64,000 nt of DNA from Methylobacterium durans (GTDB taxonomy: Bacteria > Pseudomonadota > Alphaproteobacteria > Rhizobiales > Beijerinckiaceae), in assembly GCF_003173715.1 (NCBI RefSeq), contig NZ_CP029550.1, positions 2,542,001 to 2,606,000 of the forward strand, written 5' to 3'. Under the pieces are notes generated by a model, which did not search any database, was not told the DNA's origin, and saw only the letters and a program-made list of their open reading frames with translations. Numbering within the stretch: position 1 is the stretch's first letter; each line of letters begins with the position of its first letter. Positions 47,077-55,186 of this stretch are shown one piece after another. The position numbers and the translations under genes are program-made.

Positions 47077-47319
47077 ATGATGAGTTGGCGGCCCATGAAC
47101 CGGGCGCCCCAGGACGGCCGGTGGATCATCGCCATCGACCGCCACGATCCCGACCGGCGCGCGGTGATCCGCTGGGATCCCCGCCGCTGCGGCGATGCGA
47201 GACCCTGGCACGTCGCCTTCTGCGAGCACAGCTACCCGCAGGACGCCTTCACCGACTGGCAGCCGTTTCCCGATTGCCCGAACTGCGCGGAAGCCTCCCC
47301 CGCGGCGGAAGCGGGTTGA
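47077..47319 (+). CDS. Small conserved hypothetical protein, 80 residues
   Basis: This protein has the pattern SWRPMNRAPQDGRWIIAID, followed by AVIRWDPRRC, WHVAFCEHSYPQDAF and TDWQPFPDCPNC. Aromatic and Cys residues suggest a compact fold, possibly metal-binding (Cys-x2-Cys at the end). The opening resembles short proteins with a W-x-P-x3-AP-x-DG motif found in phage and alphaproteobacterial genomes. ATG 47077 has AGGAG upstream. Function is unknown. Confidence 0.6.
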   Translation: MMSWRPMNRAPQDGRWIIAIDRHDPDRRAVIRWDPRRCGDARPWHVAFCEHSYPQDAFTDWQPFPDCPNCAEASPAAEAG

Positions 47320-47329
47320 GGGGCGATCC

Positions 47330-48055
47330 TCAGGCCGGGACGGGCCGGAGCCCATCCGCCCCGTCGGCGAGCGCGCCGGCGAGGCTCGCCCGGGCACGGC
47401 TCACCCGGCTCTTCACCGTGCCCACTTGGCAGCCGAGACGCGCGGCCGCCTCCTCGTAGGTGCAGCCCTCGGCGCCGACGAGGATGAGGGCCTGCTGCTG
47501 GGATTGGGGCAGGGCGGCGATCTTCTCCCAGACCGCCCGGAGCGTGCTGGCATCCTCCTGGTCTGCCGGCGCGGTCAGGCGCCCCGCATGGGCGCCGTCC
47601 GCGTCCTCGACCTCGCGCTTGGCCCGCCGCATCTCCGTGTAGAACTGGTTGCGCAGGATGGTGAACACCCAGGCGGTGAAGTTGGTGCCGGGCCGGAAGC
47701 GCTCCTGGTTCGCCCAGGCCTTGATCATGGTCTCCTGGACGAGGTCGTCGACACGGCTGACATTGCCGCACAGGGACAGGGCGAAGGTCCGCAGCGCCGG
47801 CAGTGCCTTGATCAGGTCGTCCCGGAAGCCGGCCGCGACCGCGCGCCCCTGCGCAGCGAGCGCCGCCTCGAAGCGCGTCACGAGGCTCGCGAGGCGCGGG
47901 GTCAGCGGCTCCTGCTCGGCGAGGCGGAAATAATCCTGCAGCGGCACCGCGAGGTAATTGCGGATCGCCGCCGACAGATCCTCGCGGCCGAGCTCGGCGA
48001 TCTCCTCCGCGTCCACCCGCCTCGCGGCGTCCTTCTCTTGAAAGCTGCTTGTCAT
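47330..48055 (-). CDS. EcfG-type sigma factor with NepR-like N-terminal extension
   Basis: This is a 241-residue protein. Residues about 77-225 are an ECF sigma factor of the EcfG (general stress) group: sigma2 ALSLCGNVSRVDDLVQETMI with FTAWVFTILRNQFYTEMRRAKRE, and sigma4 LILVGAEGCTYEEAAARLGC with GTVKSRVSRAR. Residues about 27-66 (LSAAIRNYLAVPLQDYFRLA, then EQEPLTPRLASLVTRFE) resemble NepR, the cognate anti-sigma factor, including its E-P-x-P-x-R core. ATG 48055 was chosen over an upstream in-frame start. No phyR or separate nepR is adjacent. The fusion call is an inference from motif likeness. Confidence 0.8.
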   Translation of the reverse strand: MTSSFQEKDAARRVDAEEIAELGREDLSAAIRNYLAVPLQDYFRLAEQEPLTPRLASLVTRFEAALAAQGRAVAAGFRDDLIKALPALRTFALSLCGNVSRVDDLVQETMIKAWANQERFRPGTNFTAWVFTILRNQFYTEMRRAKREVEDADGAHAGRLTAPADQEDASTLRAVWEKIAALPQSQQQALILVGAEGCTYEEAAARLGCQVGTVKSRVSRARASLAGALADGADGLRPVPA

Positions 48056-48333
48056 ACCTGATCGAAACCCTCGGCAGCGGAAGCTGAGCCGTAGCACAGC
48101 TTGGCCGATTAAAGTGATTCCAATCTCGTTAGCAATCAGAACCTGAACGCATGCTCAACGCGTCCGGGTCCCGGCGCGGGCGTGCGGGCCTCCTGTCGGG
48201 ACGCCCGGCGGGCGCCCTGAGCGGATCTCCGCCCGTCGGGAGCGGCCCCCCTCTCCCGCGCCGAGGGGTGAAGGACGGCGCCTCGGAGGCGGGGACCGGG
48301 AAACCCGTGCGGGCGCGACGCACCCCCTCGGCC

Positions 48334-48969
48334 TCAATCCGGGTCGATGTCGCGCTCCAGCACGGTCTTCATCAGGACCGTGGTGTCGGCCTTCAGGCGA
48401 TAGACGAGGGGGATGCCGGTGGCGATCTCGAGGGCCGCGATGGTCGCGGGCGTCATCCGGTCGAGGACCATGACGAGGGCGCGGAGCGAGTTGCCGTGGG
48501 CGGCCACCAGCACCCGGTCGCCCGCCATCACGCGGGGCAGGATGGTCTCGATGTAGTAGGGCAGGACGCGGGCGGCGGTGTCCTTCAGGCTCTCGCCGCC
48601 GGGGGGCGGCACGTCGTAGGAGCGGCGCCACTGGTGCACCTGCTCGGCGCCCCAGCGCTCGCGGGCATCGTCCTTGTTGAGGCCCGAGAGATCGCCGTAA
48701 TCGCGCTCGTTGAGGGCCTGGGCGCGGATCACCTCGATGTCGGAGAGGTCCATCTCGCCGAGGATGAGCGAGCAGGTGCGCTGCGCGCGCTTCAGGTTGG
48801 AGGTGAAGGCGACGTCGAAGCCGTAGCCCTGGTCCCGCAGCCAGCGCCCGGCCCGGCGGGCCTCCTCGACGCCGAGATCCGTCAGGTCCGGGTCGCGCCA
48901 GCCGGTGAACAGCTTCTTCAGGTTCCAGTCGCTCTGGCCGTGGCGAGCGAGGACGAGCAGGCGGTCCAT
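48334..48969 (-). CDS. gpmA: 2,3-bisphosphoglycerate-dependent phosphoglycerate mutase
   Basis: This 211-residue glycolytic/gluconeogenic enzyme interconverts 3- and 2-phosphoglycerate. Catalytic His10 lies in [10 protein letters not shown], the second His in [16 protein letters not shown], and Glu in [13 protein letters not shown]. The short alphaproteobacterial form is slightly shorter than E. coli GpmA. It lies beside dapB on the same strand with about 98 bp between, so co-transcription is possible. Confidence 0.95.
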   Translation of the reverse strand: MDRLLVLARHGQSDWNLKKLFTGWRDPDLTDLGVEEARRAGRWLRDQGYGFDVAFTSNLKRAQRTCSLILGEMDLSDIEVIRAQALNERDYGDLSGLNKDDARERWGAEQVHQWRRSYDVPPPGGESLKDTAARVLPYYIETILPRVMAGDRVLVAAHGNSLRALVMVLDRMTPATIAALEIATGIPLVYRLKADTTVLMKTVLERDIDPD

Positions 48970-49067
48970 CGGGACGGTTCCTTGTGCGGTTCGGGCAGGG
49001 CGTCTCCAGGGACGCTCTACAAGGGCGCTCTAGCAGAGGGGGGGAGGGCGCTGAAGCTTGGGCGCCG

Positions 49068-49865
49068 TTACAGGCCGAGGACGTCTGTCATGCCGTAGAG
49101 GCCGGGCCGCTTCGGGAAGGCCCAGAGCGCGGCCTTCACGGCGCCGCGGGCGAAGATGGCCCGGTCCTCCGCGTGGTGGCTGACCGTGATGCGCTCGCCC
49201 GGACCGGCGAAGGTGACGCTGTGGTCGCCGACGACGGTGCCGCCGCGCAGGGTCGCGAAGCCGATGTCGCCGGGGCGGCGGGCACCGGTATGGCCGTCGC
49301 GGGTGGAGACCCGCACGTCGGGCAGGCTGACGCCGCGCCCCTCCGCCGCCGCCTCGCCGAGGAGGAGGGCGGTGCCCGAGGGGGCGTCGACCTTCATGCG
49401 GTGATGCATCTCGACGATCTCGATGTCGAATTCTTCGCCGAGGGCCGCCGCGACCTTGCGCACGAGCCCCGCCACGAGGTTGACGCCGAGCGACATGTTG
49501 CCCGAGCGCACGATGCGGGCATGGTGGGCGGCGGCCGCGAGCTTGGCGAGGTCGTCCTCCGACAGGCCGGTCGTGCCGACGACGTGCACGATGCGCGCCT
49601 GCGCGGCGAGCTCGGCGAAGTGGGTGGTGGCGGCGGGCGCCGTGAAGTCGAGGACGCCCTCGGCGGCGGCGAAGACGGGCAGGGGATCGTCGGTCACGGG
49701 CACGCCAAGCGGCGGGAGCCCGGCGAGGGTGCCGGCATCCTGGCCGATCGCCGCCGAGCCCGGGCGCTCGATCGCGCCGGCGAGCGTGCACCCTTCCGCC
49801 TCCGCCACCGCGCGGATCAGCATCCGCCCCATGCGCCCGTCGGCGCCGACCACGACGAGCCGCAT
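49068..49865 (-). CDS. dapB: 4-hydroxy-tetrahydrodipicolinate reductase
   Basis: This 265-residue NAD(P)H enzyme acts in lysine and diaminopimelate synthesis. Dinucleotide-binding GADGRMGRM is at about 7-15; the active site lies in [19 protein letters not shown] 49865 has AGGA eight bases upstream; ATG 49874 three codons earlier sits on that site and is less likely. A degraded copy of the CCTCTCCCGTTCGG repeat lies upstream near 49953. Confidence 0.95.
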   Translation of the reverse strand: MRLVVVGADGRMGRMLIRAVAEAEGCTLAGAIERPGSAAIGQDAGTLAGLPPLGVPVTDDPLPVFAAAEGVLDFTAPAATTHFAELAAQARIVHVVGTTGLSEDDLAKLAAAAHHARIVRSGNMSLGVNLVAGLVRKVAAALGEEFDIEIVEMHHRMKVDAPSGTALLLGEAAAEGRGVSLPDVRVSTRDGHTGARRPGDIGFATLRGGTVVGDHSVTFAGPGERITVSHHAEDRAIFARGAVKAALWAFPKRPGLYGMTDVLGL

Positions 49866-50020
49866 CGTTCCCATCCTGCCGAAGATCGTCCTGTGCGCGG
49901 GGTACAGGGTCAGCCTGGGGCTGCCAAGTCCGGTCGGCCGGCCAGACCGCGCGCCCTCTCCCGTTCGGCAAAGGTGACCCGCGCTTCATCCGCGCTCGGG
50001 CGGCTCACCCGAACCGGCCG

Positions 50021-51531
50021 CTACCGCGCGCCCACGACCCGCACCGACCACGTCGCCCAGTAGACCGGCCGGCCGTAGACGCTCGACGCCTCCGTCCCGT
50101 CCTCCCGGGGCGCGAGGCGGTCGAGCCAGGTCAGGAAGCCGGCCTTGGCCGAGAAGCTCGCCGGCGTGTCGAGGTTGCCGTAGCGGTCGGTCATCCAGAA
50201 ATGGTGGGACCGGCCGTAGCGGCCGCTGCCGTCGCCGCCCGAGCGCAGGCCGAGATAGTGGGGCGAGCGCATCGCCGCCACGGGCTCGGCGTACCAGGCC
50301 AGCCCGGCCAGCGTCCCGATCGAGAGATCGGCCGTGTACTGCACGCAGAGATCCGCGACCGGTCCGCCCGGGGCGTTGGCCGGCCGGTTGCAGGCGTAGG
50401 CCACGGCCCAGCGCTCCATGCCCTTCGCCTTGGCTACGCGCACGCGGCTCGCCGCCGGCAGCGGCTCGGCCACGGTGCGGGGCGCCGACCAGACCCGGTC
50501 GGCGGTCAGGTCGCGGCTGGTGCGGAGATACAGGGCGGTGCGCCGCTTGAGGACGGGCTCGTTGCAATCGGAGGGCAGCACGTCCGTGTAGAACCAGTGG
50601 TAGACCTGATCGACCACGCTGATCGAGCCGACGAGCCCCTGGGTGTCGAAGCCCTGGCCGGGGCAATGGCCGAGGATCGGCTTGCCGGCCTCGTCGAGCA
50701 CCGCCGCCGGGCTCGGGTTGTCCGCCTCCCGCGGGCGTCCGCGCCGGCGCCGGCGGCCCGGCTCCTCCTCGGGCTGGAAGGGCACCCAGGCCGGGTTGCC
50801 GTCCTCGCCCTTGCCGCGGACGTCGAAGCGCTCGAAATCGTAGGTGCGGGCCTGGATCTGGACGCGGCGGTTGCCGCCCTCCGTCGTCGCGGTGGCGAGG
50901 AGGAAGACGTAATAATACTCGTCGCCGGCCCAGTTGCGGCCCGTCACCACCACGGGGTCGCGGGCGCCGATCCCCTCCGCAGCGGCCTCGGCCGGCGCCT
51001 CCGCGCGCTCGCGCTCCCGCGCCCGCCGCGCCGCTTGCGGGGGCGCTCGGGCCGGGCGGCCTCGCGCGCCATCTCCCAGAGGCGGTAGCCGGTCGGCGGC
51101 AGGGTGGTGGCGAGCTGCTCGGGGCTGCGGCCGGAGCGGACGGAGCCGCCGTCGAGGGGGTTCGTGGCCCGGCGCAACTCGCAAGGGGCGGCCTCTCCGC
51201 GGCGCCCGCGGGCCCGCTCCGGCGGGGTCTCGCCCTGGTAGACGGCCTGGAGCGGGCCCGGCGCGCCCTTCACGCCGGTGAGCCGCAGCACCTGGACGCC
51301 GGCCGCGTACTCGCAGGGGCGCGGCGTGAACAGCACGCCCTCCGCCTCGCCGCCGCTGCGGCAGATCTCCAGGCCGCCGCCGCCGGTGAGGAAGCAGGCC
51401 GGCGCCGCGCCCTCGCCCTGCGCGCTTGCGCCGAGGGGTATGAGCGGGATCGTCGCGAGCGCGAGGCCGGCGGCCGCGCGGCGGCGGAGGGCGGGCAAGG
51501 GAGCGGGCAGGTCTGGCAGGATCGTCGGCAC
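50021..51531 (-). pseudogene. Secreted hypothetical protein, frame broken at 51039-51043
   Basis: GTG 51531 starts a signal peptide (RRAAAGLALATIPLIPLGASAQ). The first part contains GGGGLEICRSGGEAEGVLF and EMAREAARPERP. The second, in another frame, continues AARRARERERAEAP, then DPVVVTGRNWAGDEYYYVFL and a conserved end (WMTDRYGNLDTPASF). One extra C in a five-C run (GGGGG at 51039-51043 on the plus strand) restores 503 residues. No named family is recognised. A sequence error is likelier than decay. Confidence 0.7.
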
Positions 51532-51684
51532 GCGAGCCGAGTTAGAGCGGCCAAGCCCGGCCGGAAAGGACCGCGCGCGCCGCGGCCCACAGGCGGCTGC
51601 GCGCGCTTGCGGCCGAACCGCTCGCCCGCTCGGGGGTTGTCGGTGCGCCGGGGCGTCCCGCCCCTCCCGTCTCAGGAGTCACCC

Positions 51685-52083
51685 ATGGACATCGCCGTCG
51701 ACAAAGTCACCGAGATCATCCTGCGTCTGCGGGCGATCGAGGTGAAGGAAGGGGCGACCGATCCGGATTCGGGCTCGAACCCGATCGACGACGGCTCGAC
51801 GGACGTCCTCGTCTCCGGCACGGACGACGCCACCGAGGGCGAGGTGCGCGGCATGATCGCGGGCCTCAACGACGACGAGCGGGCGAACCTCCTGGCGCTC
51901 CTCTACGTCGGGCGGGGCGATTACGAGCCCGAGGAATGGGCCGACGCGGTGCGCTTCGCCCGCGAGCGCGAGGGCGTGGGCGAGGGCGCGGCGCACGAGC
52001 TCCTCGGCACGCCCGACGCGGGCGACCTCCTCGACGAGGGCCTCGACGCGCTCGGCATCGTGCCGGACCTGCCGCAGGCGTGA
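51685..52083 (+). CDS. DUF3775 domain-containing protein
   Basis: This 132-residue acidic protein contains the DUF3775 signature: EGATDPDSGSNPIDDGSTD near 23-41, IAGLNDDERANLLALLYVGR near 59-78 and HELLGTPDAGDLLDEGLD near 105-122. The family occurs across Rhizobiales and Rhodobacterales without known function. ATG 51685 has AGGAG upstream. The gene is divergent from the upstream hypothetical and convergent with the FAD dehydrogenase. Confidence 0.87.
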   Translation: MDIAVDKVTEIILRLRAIEVKEGATDPDSGSNPIDDGSTDVLVSGTDDATEGEVRGMIAGLNDDERANLLALLYVGRGDYEPEEWADAVRFAREREGVGEGAAHELLGTPDAGDLLDEGLDALGIVPDLPQA

Positions 52084-52091
52084 GGGCCCCC

Positions 52092-53504
52092 TCAATCGGG
52101 CAGCATCGCCCCGGCGTTCATCACGCCCTCCGGGTCGAAGGCGCGCTTCACCGCCGCGATCAGGCGCAGACGCGTCGGGTCGCCGTAGCGGGCGAGGAGA
52201 TCGCGCTTGAAGCGGCCGATGCCGTACTCGGCGCTGAAGCTGCCGCCGAGGTCGATCGCGAGGGCGTAGAGGTCGTGGGCGATCCCGGCCTCGACCGCGC
52301 GGGTGAAGGCGAGGCGGTCCTGCCCCTGCGGCACCACGAGGTTGTAGTGGATGTTGCCGTCGCCGACATGGCCGTAGAAGGAGAGCCGCACCTCCGGCAT
52401 CCGCGCGGCCAGCAGCGCCCCGCCCCGCTCCAGGAAGGCGGTGAGCTGCGAGACCGGCAGCGCGATGTCGAGCTTCACCGAGCCGCCCGCGTGCTTCTCG
52501 CCCTCGGGGATGGTCTCGCGGATCGCCCACATCGCCCGGCGCTGCGCCTCGGACTGGGCGAGCACCGCGTCCGCGACGTAGCCCCGCTCCATCAGGAGTT
52601 CGAGGGTCCCCAGCAGCACGTCGTCGAGGGGGATGCGGGCGGAGGAGGCCTGGAGCTCGAGGAGGACCGCCCCGCCGGGCCCGGCCTTCACGCCAGGGTC
52701 CGACCCGCGCATCTCGGCGACGAGGCCCAGCGAGGAGGCCGAGATCAGCTCGAAGGTGCTGGCGAGATCGGACGTCTCCCGGCGCACCAGCGCCGCGATC
52801 TCGGGGAGCGGCGCGCCCGCGCTCAGTTCGAGCCACGCGGTGGCGCGGAAGCTCTGCGCCGGCCACAGCTTCAGGACGATCCCGGTGACGATGCCGAGGG
52901 TGCCCTCGGCCCCGATGAAGGTTTGCTTCAGGTCGGTGCCGACGTTGTTCTTGCGCAGGGTCCGCATGTCGGAGAACAGCGCGCCGTCCGCCAGCACCGC
53001 CTCGAGGCCGAGCACGAGGTCGCGGGTCATGCCGTAGCGCAGCACCTGCAGGCCGCCCGCATTGGTGCCGAGATTGCCGCCGAGCCGGCAGCTCCCCTCC
53101 GCGCCGAGGCTCAAGGGCAGCAGCAGGTCGTGCTCGGCCGCCGCCGCTTGCGCCTCGGCGAGGATCGTGCCCGCGTCGCAGGCCAGCGTGAAGTTCAGCG
53201 GGTCGACGGCGCGGATGCGGGTCATCCGCTCCAGGCTCACCACGAGCTGGCGCCGGCCGGGCTCCGGGGTCGCGCCGCCGACATAGCCGGTATTGCCCCC
53301 TTGCGGCACGAGCCCGTAGCCATGCCGGCGGGCGAGCCGCACCAGCCCCTGCACCGCCTCGACGCTGCGCGGGCGCAGCACCGCCTCCGTCTCCCCCCGC
53401 ATCAGCGCGCGGTGGTCGAGGGTGTAGGCGGCGATGCGGACGGGCTCCGACAGCACGCCGCCCTCGCCGAGGCAGTCGCGGAAGGGGTTGAGGGCGTCGG
53501 GCAT
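52092..53504 (-). CDS. FAD-binding D-2-hydroxyacid dehydrogenase
   Basis: This 470-residue flavoprotein carries the FAD-binding type 4 domain (LVPQGGNTGYVGGATP; LGGNLGTNAGGLQVLRYG; GTDLKQTFIGAEGTLGIVT) and the C-terminal FAD-linked oxidase domain (SFYGHVGDGNIHYNLVVPQG; GSFSAEYGIGRFKRD). It resembles D-2-hydroxyglutarate and D-lactate dehydrogenases; the exact substrate is not settled by sequence. It is distinct from the GlcD-like gene at 41265. The ATG at 53504 is the natural family start. Confidence 0.88.
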   Translation of the reverse strand: MPDALNPFRDCLGEGGVLSEPVRIAAYTLDHRALMRGETEAVLRPRSVEAVQGLVRLARRHGYGLVPQGGNTGYVGGATPEPGRRQLVVSLERMTRIRAVDPLNFTLACDAGTILAEAQAAAAEHDLLLPLSLGAEGSCRLGGNLGTNAGGLQVLRYGMTRDLVLGLEAVLADGALFSDMRTLRKNNVGTDLKQTFIGAEGTLGIVTGIVLKLWPAQSFRATAWLELSAGAPLPEIAALVRRETSDLASTFELISASSLGLVAEMRGSDPGVKAGPGGAVLLELQASSARIPLDDVLLGTLELLMERGYVADAVLAQSEAQRRAMWAIRETIPEGEKHAGGSVKLDIALPVSQLTAFLERGGALLAARMPEVRLSFYGHVGDGNIHYNLVVPQGQDRLAFTRAVEAGIAHDLYALAIDLGGSFSAEYGIGRFKRDLLARYGDPTRLRLIAAVKRAFDPEGVMNAGAMLPD

Positions 53505-53565
53505 GGCGGGTCTCCAGCGCGGTCGAGACCCCTCTTAGCAGACGCCGCGCCGGGGTGGGCCGGCC

Positions 53566-54021
53566 CTATTGCGCGGGTTTCGGAGCCTCAGCGGGTGGCG
53601 CGGACGCCGGCGGCGCGGCCGGCGTCTCGGACCCTTGCGGCGCCGCCGCGGCTGCCGGCAGCAGCACGTTCTTGGCGACGTTGCCCTCGGGCCCGTACTC
53701 GCCGGCCACCGCGAGGCAGGCCCGCTCGCGGTTCTGCGCCATCTGGTTCGACATCAGGGCGAACATGGTCTGCACCCGGTTGCCGAAGGGCCCGCGGGGG
53801 CTGACATCCTCGGCGCGGGTGTTCTGCTTGGCGAGCAGCGCCTCGAACTGCTCGGTGCCGATGCGGTAGCCGCACACGTTCGAGGCCGCGAAGATATAGG
53901 CGGCGAATTCGAGCGCGCGGGGCGCCGGCGCATTGCGGATCTGCGCCTCGGCCGGCGGCGCGGCGAGACATGCAGCGAGAGCCGCGGCAAGGCCCGCGGC
54001 GAGGGTGGGGTGTTTGCGCAT
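53566..54021 (-). CDS. Secreted hypothetical protein
   Basis: This is a 151-residue protein. A signal peptide (TLAAGLAAALAACLAAPPAEAQ) precedes a compact region (LEFAAYIFAASNVCGYRIG, TMFALMSNQMAQNRERACL) with two cysteines that may pair, then a long Ala/Pro tail (PAAPPASAPPAEAPKP). Similar proteins are common in Methylobacterium. Function is unknown. It is divergent from the small secreted gene at 54319, with a palindrome between them. Confidence 0.7.
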   Translation of the reverse strand: MRKHPTLAAGLAAALAACLAAPPAEAQIRNAPAPRALEFAAYIFAASNVCGYRIGTEQFEALLAKQNTRAEDVSPRGPFGNRVQTMFALMSNQMAQNRERACLAVAGEYGPEGNVAKNVLLPAAAAAPQGSETPAAPPASAPPAEAPKPAQ

Positions 54022-54183
54022 CCTGGACGACGTTCCTCTGGTGCGGCCTCGTTGGAGCGCGGGCCGCTTGACGGGAAGCGAGATAGATCACGCCGCCGCC
54101 CCCACCAAGGGGCGCCGCGAGGCGCCGCGGACCGGCGAATCGTCTCAGGCCCGCGGGGCTCGCGGCGTCGCAGCCGCCCGCTT

Positions 54184-54211
54184 TGTTGCGTCGGCGCGGC
54201 CGGACGCAACA
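54184..54211. promoter_or_regulatory. Perfect inverted repeat in a divergent gap
   Basis: TGTTGCGTC (54184-54192) and GACGCAACA (54203-54211) form a perfect 9-bp inverted repeat with a 10-base spacer. A further half-site GACGCAAAA starts at 54244. The repeat lies between the divergent genes at 54021 and 54319 and may be an operator. The regulator is unknown. Confidence 0.4.
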
Positions 54212-54318
54212 TTTCGGGGCCCGTCACCGGATCCTGTCACGGCCGACGCAAAACGGCGGACATGCGCACGCGCTACATCCTGGCAGCGGGAACGGCCGCA
54301 CAGGGGCGGGAGGGTGCC

Positions 54319-54642
54319 ATGTCGATCTTCGTTCATCTCGCTGGCGTCAGCGCCGCCCTGGCCGCCGGCCTCGCCCTCGCGACGCCGGGCGCCGGAGACC
54401 ACGCGAAGGCCGCTCAGGAGACGGTTCAGGACGTGGTCCGGGAGGCGCCGCGTGCCGCGCTCGCCGCGCCGGTGGCCGCTCCGGCGGCGGAGCCGGCCCG
54501 CGCCCCCCTCTGCCGCGAGGCGGCGTGGCCCTACGCGGTGGCCGCCTGCTCGGCCGGGACGGCGGGCCCGAACGGCCGCCTCGTGCGGGTGATCTCCTTC
54601 GCGGGCACCCCGCCGCAGATGCGCGGCGGCCAGCATCCCTGA
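54319..54642 (+). CDS. Small secreted hypothetical protein
   Basis: This is a 107-residue protein. The signal peptide SIFVHLAGVSAALAAGLALA is followed by an Ala-rich linker and CREAAWPYAVAACSAGTAG, then RLVRVISFAG. Two cysteines could form a disulfide. Small secreted proteins with this WPY-x5-C pattern recur in Methylobacterium. ATG 54319 with GGGAGGG upstream was preferred over the in-frame ATG 54262. Confidence 0.55.
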   Translation: MSIFVHLAGVSAALAAGLALATPGAGDHAKAAQETVQDVVREAPRAALAAPVAAPAAEPARAPLCREAAWPYAVAACSAGTAGPNGRLVRVISFAGTPPQMRGGQHP

Positions 54643-54763
54643 TCGCGGCGGATCCGCCGCGAAATGCCGAGGGATCCGCGCAATTCGACGGATCGCCTGA
54701 GGCAGCCCGCAAGGCGAATCCCGCACCCTCATCGCCGATCCGCCGAGGATCCGGACAGAGACC

Positions 54764-55003
54764 ATGTCCCATTTCGAGAAGAGCCTGCTCGACGCCGATC
54801 CCGAGGCCGCCCAGCGCCTGGCGGACTTGCTGCACGGGGGCGGGGCCCCCGCTCCCGCGGTGCCGAGCCTCGCCGAGCGCTTCGGCGCGGCGGCGGCCGG
54901 TCCGGACCGCAAGCCCGGCCGCCCCGGTGCGCGCCCGCGCCGGACCGGCGCCCGGGGCGGCCCGCCCGCCGGCACCCGCGCGAAGGCCCTCGTGACGCCC
55001 TGA
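54764..55003 (+). CDS. Short hypothetical protein, low complexity
   Basis: This is a 79-residue ORF. The N-terminus (SHFEKSLLDADPEAAQRLAD) looks helical and natural; the rest is Pro/Arg/Ala/Gly-rich and basic, possibly disordered. There is only a weak ribosome site. It lies alone between a secreted protein and a sensor kinase. It may be real, but coding support is limited to an intact frame and plausible N-terminus. Confidence 0.4.
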   Translation: MSHFEKSLLDADPEAAQRLADLLHGGGAPAPAVPSLAERFGAAAAGPDRKPGRPGARPRRTGARGGPPAGTRAKALVTP

Positions 55004-55186
55004 GCGCCGGGCCGCCGGACCTCCGGCGCAGCCTCGCGCTTGCCCGCCTGCACGAAAAATCTACACTGGCGCCCGTTCGTTCGACGGGTTTCACGCGCCG
55101 GAGCCGGTGTTTCCCGCGAGACCTCCGCCCGCGCGGGCCCTCCTTCCGCGATGCCGCGCGGGGCGAGGGGTTTGATAGGCGTATCG

